Shown piece after piece: positions 57,779 to 64,000 of a stretch of 64,000 nt of DNA. The stretch's first letter is position 1. Every line of letters starts with the position of its first letter. The DNA comes from Neurospora tetrasperma FGSC 2508 (taxonomy: Eukaryota; Ascomycota; Sordariomycetes; Sordariales; Sordariaceae), in assembly GCF_000213175.1 (NCBI RefSeq), contig NW_009799179.1, positions 7,954,059-8,018,058 on the forward strand, in the 5' to 3' direction. The translations under genes were made by a program, and so were the position numbers. The notes below the pieces were generated by a model that saw nothing but the letters and a program-made list of their open reading frames with translations, ran no database searches and was not told the origin of the DNA.

Positions 57779-57783
57779 GAACC

Positions 57784-58397
57784 GGACTTCCATTATAATA
57801 CCCAAACCTCGAAACGACCGGCGTCCACCTAATTCACACGTGGAATCATGCTACGTTAACATTACTACGGCCTGTGGATTGTCCATGAGGACACGTGAAG
57901 ATGGGCGGCGCTGGCGATGCCGAGAGCACTTATAGCCTGCTCTCTCCATGTTTTCTAAAATCACGTCCTTTGGAGATACTCCGAGTCTTGTCATCTTTCC
58001 CAGGTTGTCCTTCACTCTCCGTCACTGCCGCCTCTACCATACATACTGCGTAAGCCAGAGATGTCGAGGCATACGCAGCAGGCACTCTACAGTAGATCAC
58101 CTCACTGACAGGCCATCCTGGAAAAATTGCGGAACAGCCCGCAGCGATCAATAAACCTGGAGAATGCTGCATGTTTACTTCCCAAACAGGCTAGTCTCTT
58201 TGTTGAACATGCCATTAGTCACTTCACTATGGCGCTTCTAGTCCGATCCCGGCCCTGGTGAGCCATGCTAAGGTATGATTCGTCCAACATTTTGGAAGCT
58301 ATCCGCGGTACTTTGTCTTTTCCTCCATCCGCATTTCTCCACTCCTCGAGACTTTTTCCTTTTTCTCTTCTACAAAGTCACTTGAAACAGGAAAAAG
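57784..58397. other. intergenic, promoter of homoisocitrate dehydrogenase
   Basis: Normal base composition resumes at the element edge. A pyrimidine-rich stretch lies at about 58316..58375 before the ATG. No other gene recognised. Confidence 0.5.
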
Positions 58398-59575
<1,178 letters not shown>

Positions 59576-60516
59576 ATGGGGAGCGGGATTAGATGGCAAG
59601 GGTTATGAGTCATGATATTGAAAAATACTTGGTATCCGGCTCGAGAACAAAAAAATGCTGTTGAATGATGTACTGTATGACATTTACATGAGAGCGGTAT
59701 CCTCACGCTAGACACCTTGTACATAAATGAGGAAGGAAGTCGTAAATGATGGTTTTCAATAATAACGATACTAGTTGCAATTGCCGTGTGCATGATGTGG
59801 TTTAGACAGCTTCCGCCAACTGCGAGCTGCGGGTGCCAGCTGTTGATAGCCACAATCATGGCATCCTTGCCAAAAGATGGACAAGGTATCGGGGCGGTGT
59901 TGAAGCGAGTTCATGAACACCACACCACAGCCAGGTTCGACACCAAGTTATTAATGAGAGAAGAGACCATGTTCGCTTTTGCTCTACCGAAACCCATAAA
60001 GTAACCGTTTCCAAAGTAGTTTAACCATTCCATATATGTACAAAATACCCTTTTTTTTTATCATCACACATAAAATACTACAGATCTATGTACTGTACAA
60101 CACTGGACATCCTGTATACCAAGAGAAAGAAAAGCCGCCACGCTGCTGTATGTTCAAGTGTTACAAGAATGCTAATCGGGTTACATCTTTTTAGCATAGA
60201 TACAACCAGATGATCTATTTGCCTTCACATGCCTCCCCAGTCATGAATCATCTGATGGGGAAGGATAGTCCGTTTTGTCTAGGCCAGAGCAGCAATTATC
60301 GTCCAGCCGAAGGACGCTACTTCGACCGTTCAACAACATCAAGTCCAGGGTAGACTGACGGCTCGAAATTGGCCTTTCATTCGAGCCCCAAGACCAGATC
60401 CGAACCTGACTCTCAGGCTGAAAGCAAGCGCCACGTGAGGGCCAGCAGCGCGAGCCTCTCGAGTTCAACCGCAGCAGCAAGCCAATTCGAAGCTTTGCAG
60501 TTCTTCAACAGCCAGC
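59576..60516. other. intergenic between convergent genes
   Basis: Shared 3' region of lys12 and mitochondrial EF-G. A T-run lies at about 60051..60059. Nothing else supported. Confidence 0.5.
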
Positions 60517-63119
60517 TTACTTTATGCGCTTAGCCTCGAGCTCCTTCTGGTACTTTTGCACCAACTCCTTCTGGAGGTGGGGCGGCGCAGGAGCGTAATG
60601 GCTGAACTCCATGGAGAACTCGCCCTTGCCCTGGGTAGCAGCGCGCAAGTGGGTGGAGAAGCCGAACATGGCGTTCAGGGAGCAGTCAGCGACCATGGTG
60701 AACTCGTCGGCACCGACCTCGGTATCGACAATGGTGCCGCGCTTGTTCATCAGCATGAGAATGTTACCCTGGAACTCGGCGGGGGCCGAGATGGTGGTCT
60801 TCATCAGGGGCTCGAGCACCTGGCCGCCGGCGGCGGTGAAGGCCTTGCCGAAGGCCATCTGGGCGGCGAGGTTGAAGGCGTAATCGGACGAATCGGTAAC
60901 GTGGGTGGCACCGTCGGTGATGACCATGGAGGAGCCGATGACCTTGTGGCCGAGCAGGGGGCCCTTGATGCAGGCCTCCTGGAAACCCTTTTGACAGGCA
61001 GAGATGTACTTGTCGGGAATAGTGCCGCCGACGACGCGCGACTCGAAGTGATTGTCCTCGCCGCCGTTCGGGTTGGGCTCGATCCAGCCGACGACGCGGG
61101 CGTAATCACCGGGGCCACCGGACTGGCGCTTGAGAAGGTAGTCGAACTCGGCCTTCTGGGTGATGGTCTCGCGGTAAGAGACGCGGGGCTGGCCAGTTTC
61201 GCACTCGACCTTGTACTCACGGCGGAGACGCTCAACGTAAATCTCGAGATGCAACTCACCCATGCCGCTGATGATGGTCTCCTCCGACTCCTCATCGACG
61301 TGGAGACGGAAAGTGGGATCCTCACGCATGAAGCGGTTCATGGCCTTGGAGAAGGCGTCGGCGTCGCTGGAGCGCTTGGGCTTGATGCTGAGCGACATGA
61401 CGGCGTCGGGGACGTACATGGAGCTCAGGGAGTAAGGGAGACCACCGTCGGTGAAGGTATCACCAGAGGCGCAGTCGACACCGAAGACGGCGCAAATTTC
61501 ACCGGCGCCAATCTCGTTGACGTCCTCCATTTCATTGGAGTGCATACGAACGATACGGGGGATACGGACCTTCTTGTTGCCACGGGAATTGTAGAGGTAG
61601 GCGCCCTTCTTGAGGGAACCCTGGTAGACACGCATGTAGGTGAGCTGGCCGTAAGGGTTCTCTTCGAGCTTGAAGGCAAGACCGACGAAGGGAAGGGAGT
61701 TGTAAGGGACGAGCTTGACCGGCTGCTCGCCCTTGGAGCGGTCGAGGGCAGTGTTGTCGGTATCGTTGGGGTTGGGGAGGTAGTCGCAAACGGCGTCAAG
61801 CATGGGCTGGACACCCTTGTCGGCAATGGCGGAACCCATGAGGACGGGGGTGAACTTGCAGGCGATGGTAGCGCGGCGAATGGCGGCCTTGATCTGCTCG
61901 GGGGTAGGGGTCTGCTCCTCAAGGAACATCTCGGCAATCTCATCATCGACATCGGCGAGCTTCTCGATAAGTTCCTGTCTCTTCTGCTCGCAAAGCTCCT
62001 TGATTTCTGCAGGAATCTCCTTGGAGATCTTGAGGTTGACACCACGCTGACCGTCGTTACGGATACACTTCATGTCGATCAAGTCGACAACACCCTCGAG
62101 CTCCTTCTCAGAGCCGATAGGGACCTGGATAGCAGCGGCGGGAATCTTGAGCTTGGTGTTGATCTGCTCGACGGCCTTCCAGGGGTTGGCACCCATACGA
62201 TCCATCTTGTTGACGAAAGAGATACGGGGGACGTTGTAGCGCTTCATCTGTCTGTCGACGGTGATGGTCTGGGACTGGACACCAGAAACAGCGCAGAGAA
62301 CCATGACGGCTCCGTCAAGGACTCTCATGGCACGCTCGACCTCGATGGTGAAGTCGATATGGCCGGGGGTATCGATCAAGTTGATGTGGTAAGTCTCCTC
62401 CACGCCCTTCTCCTTCTTCTTCCAGTCGGCGAAAGTGGCGGCAGACTGGATGGTGATACCTCTCTCTCTTTCGAGTTCCATGGAGTCCATCTTGGCACCA
62501 ACACCATCGCGACCACGAACCTCGTGGATGGCCTTGACTCTGCCGGTATAGAAAAGGATGCGCTCGGTAACGGTGGTCTTGCCGGAGTCGATGTGGGCCT
62601 GTATATGGCTAGCTGTTTAGCTTTTATCCCCGTCCTCTGTCCTCAGTTTTTATCTTTCATCTCGGGCGCGTTTGGGGTTCACATACGGCGATACCAATGT
62701 TACGGACACGGGCCAGTCTCTTGGCCTCCTCGGGGGTCATACGGGCGGCAGCGGCCTCGGGGGTCATGTTGGAAGCGGCGAGTTCCTTGGCCTGCTTGAG
62801 ACTAGAGAAATGCAGCGCGTATTGTCAGCCGGGTCTGCTGCTGTGGCATGCTGCCCGGTGCCATGACGCCAGCCATGACAGCCTTCGTTTCACGGGAAAT
62901 ATCTTACGCAATCTCGGCCGCAGTCATGTTGGCATTCCTTAGGTAGGAGGACCTGCTGAACAGACGGCGGCTCTCGAACTGGGAGCCAGTCCACCGGAGG
63001 GACGGCGTCTCAACGGCGGCGCGGCATGCTCCAAGACTGACGGAGCGAACACCCTGGCGCACGGCGGCAGCGCGGCCGGCGTGGAGAGTAGCAACAGCCC
63101 GAATCACCCTCATCTTCAC
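60517..63119 (-). CDS. mef1: mitochondrial elongation factor G (EF-G1, Mef1)
   Basis: Three exons, 63119..62908, 62801..62687 and 62598..60517, encode 802 residues; both introns are canonical (GTAAGA...CTAG, GTATGT...ACAG), the second splitting GIA | AHIDSGKTT. The first ~60 residues form an Arg/Ala-rich presequence. GTPase motifs seen: AHIDSGKTT (G1), RGITIQSA (G2), DTPGHIDF (G3) and NKMDR (G4). Domains II-V follow, with [33 protein letters not shown] and [12 protein letters not shown] near the end. Known role: GTP-driven translocation of tRNA and mRNA on the mitoribosome. EF-G1 rather than EF-G2 is favoured by the SPRVSYRET-type domain IV start and overall length. It is convergent with lys12. 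Confidence 0.95.
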
Positions 63120-63859
63120 TCACACGCAGCGAAGGGGGAGGGGACAAAAAGGAGTGACTGGTGGGGAGGAATGAGTGGTGCCGTGGATTTGGAAAACTAC
63201 CTAAAGTTTCCAAAGGAGAAGCACGGGGCAGGATGCGGGATGCGGATGCGGATGCGGCAGCAACTGACGGCGGGAGTCGGGACGAACTCTAACGCATTGC
63301 CCACGAAATTTTTAAGTGGGTCCTTTTGTTTTTGCTAGGGACCTGACGTACCATGGCGCTAAATCTTGGGGGCGTGCGTCCATTGACTGGGTACTCCATC
63401 CACGGCTCCCCAAGAACCGTCAAGGTCCATACACTATCATCAACTGAAGCGTGCCACGATGAACCCACATCGACAACCTCACTGGCTTGATCTTCTTGGG
63501 ACAGTTAGTATCCGACACTCGTTGAAGGTTGAACACTGATCATGCATTACCAGCACTATAAACAAACCACTCCAAACAGAACAGTAGCTCAATACCATAC
63601 CCAATTGCCATCCCTCACTGTTTCAACTCATGATGCCTAGTCCAAGTAAAGTAGGTACCGACCATAGGATAAACAAATTACCCAAGTCCTAGGTAATGAA
63701 TGAGTAATGTTCAGGATCCATCCAAAAACAAAACCGAATACTCTTTCACCTAACGCTACGCCCGTCGGGGTATCGTCATCATCCTGTTCTTTGCGTTTCA
63801 ACTCAAAAAGAAAAAAAAGGAATGCCATATCCAAATCCAACCGAATGCAATGGCAGAGC
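63120..63859. other. intergenic
   Basis: Upstream of mef1 and the 3' region of the last gene. Includes a GGATGC/GGATGCGG short repeat near 63233..63256. No other gene recognised. Confidence 0.45.
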
Positions 63860-64000
63860 CTATAGCAAGACGAATACGCCAGAACCAATCATGGCAAACA
63901 CCATGGCAATACCCATCACAGACATCTGAGCGACACCAAATGCACTTGGCATGCCTGCCGATGCATTCTCGTCCTTACCATCGTTGCCCGAGCCACCAGT
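63860..64000 (-). CDS. C-terminus of a probable GPI-anchored protein (partial)
   Basis: The gene runs off the right edge; 46 residues are visible before the TAG at 63862..63860. They read a Gly/Asn/Asp spacer (TGGSGNDGKDENASAG) followed by a hydrophobic end (VMGIAMVFAMIGSGVFVLL). A small-residue omega-site region, short polar spacer and hydrophobic C-terminal tail with nothing after it is the signal for GPI attachment. The reading depends on the frame being coding upstream of the window. Confidence 0.55.
   Translation of the reverse strand, partial: TGGSGNDGKDENASAGMPSAFGVAQMSVMGIAMVFAMIGSGVFVLL

Noticed and set aside
60556-62799. 747-codon open frame on the plus strand
   Set aside because: It is antisense to the well-supported mef1 gene. 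The C-ending codon bias of mef1 removes stops from the opposite strand, and the translation has no recognisable domain.

Overview
This window looks like nuclear DNA of a filamentous ascomycete, most likely Neurospora or a close relative in the Sordariaceae. The evidence is short introns of about 60-130 bp with GT...AG ends and CTRAC-like branch sites, fungal-specific families (Zn2Cys6 regulator, proline oxidase, fungal homoisocitrate dehydrogenase, Tim50, Yae1), and one 5.9-kb AT-rich block whose decay pattern (C to T and G to A, stops throughout) is the signature of repeat-induced point mutation (RIP).

Layout. 1-5 kb: an endosulfine (Igo1-like) gene, a 385-bp hAT-like MITE and an (AC)31 microsatellite. 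5-8 kb: a Zn2Cys6 regulator whose zinc cluster is split by an intron. 9.9-16.9 kb: the KEOPS subunit Cgi121, proline dehydrogenase, a Tim17-fold membrane protein, a small protein whose first coding exon is apparently only ATG, and a secreted CVNH-type protein. 18-23 kb: a Ted1/Cdc1-type metallophosphoesterase, an RraA-like aldolase and an F-box-like protein. 25-33 kb: Tim50, a secreted Gln-rich repeat protein and a membrane-anchored coiled-coil PPxY protein. 34-40 kb: a second MITE of the same family, a mitochondrial-carrier-family protein, a broken amidase gene, a U2 snRNA gene and a YCP4-like flavodoxin ending in a CaaX box. 41-44.3 kb: Yae1 with a long polyQ and a proline-rich conserved protein. 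45-46.7 kb: a TIR element with a perfect 8-bp target duplication; a 770-bp assembly gap lies inside it. 47-50.3 kb: mitoribosomal protein S8 and a disordered protein. 51.84-57.78 kb: a complete, heavily RIPed Ty1/copia-type retrotransposon with 178-bp LTRs and a 5-bp target duplication. 58-63 kb: homoisocitrate dehydrogenase and mitochondrial EF-G, convergent. The right edge holds the C-terminus of a probable GPI-anchored protein.

Functionally the window is ordinary gene-rich euchromatin. Many genes act in mitochondria (proline oxidation, lysine synthesis, protein import, mitochondrial translation, carrier), but nothing indicates a co-regulated cluster. The less expected content is in the mobile DNA (three TIR elements with 8-bp duplications, a tRNA-like relic inside the RIPed retroelement), the U2 gene, the amidase pseudogene and several unusual small or repetitive proteins. 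Exon boundaries were worked out by hand from reading frame and splice signals; no database search was possible.
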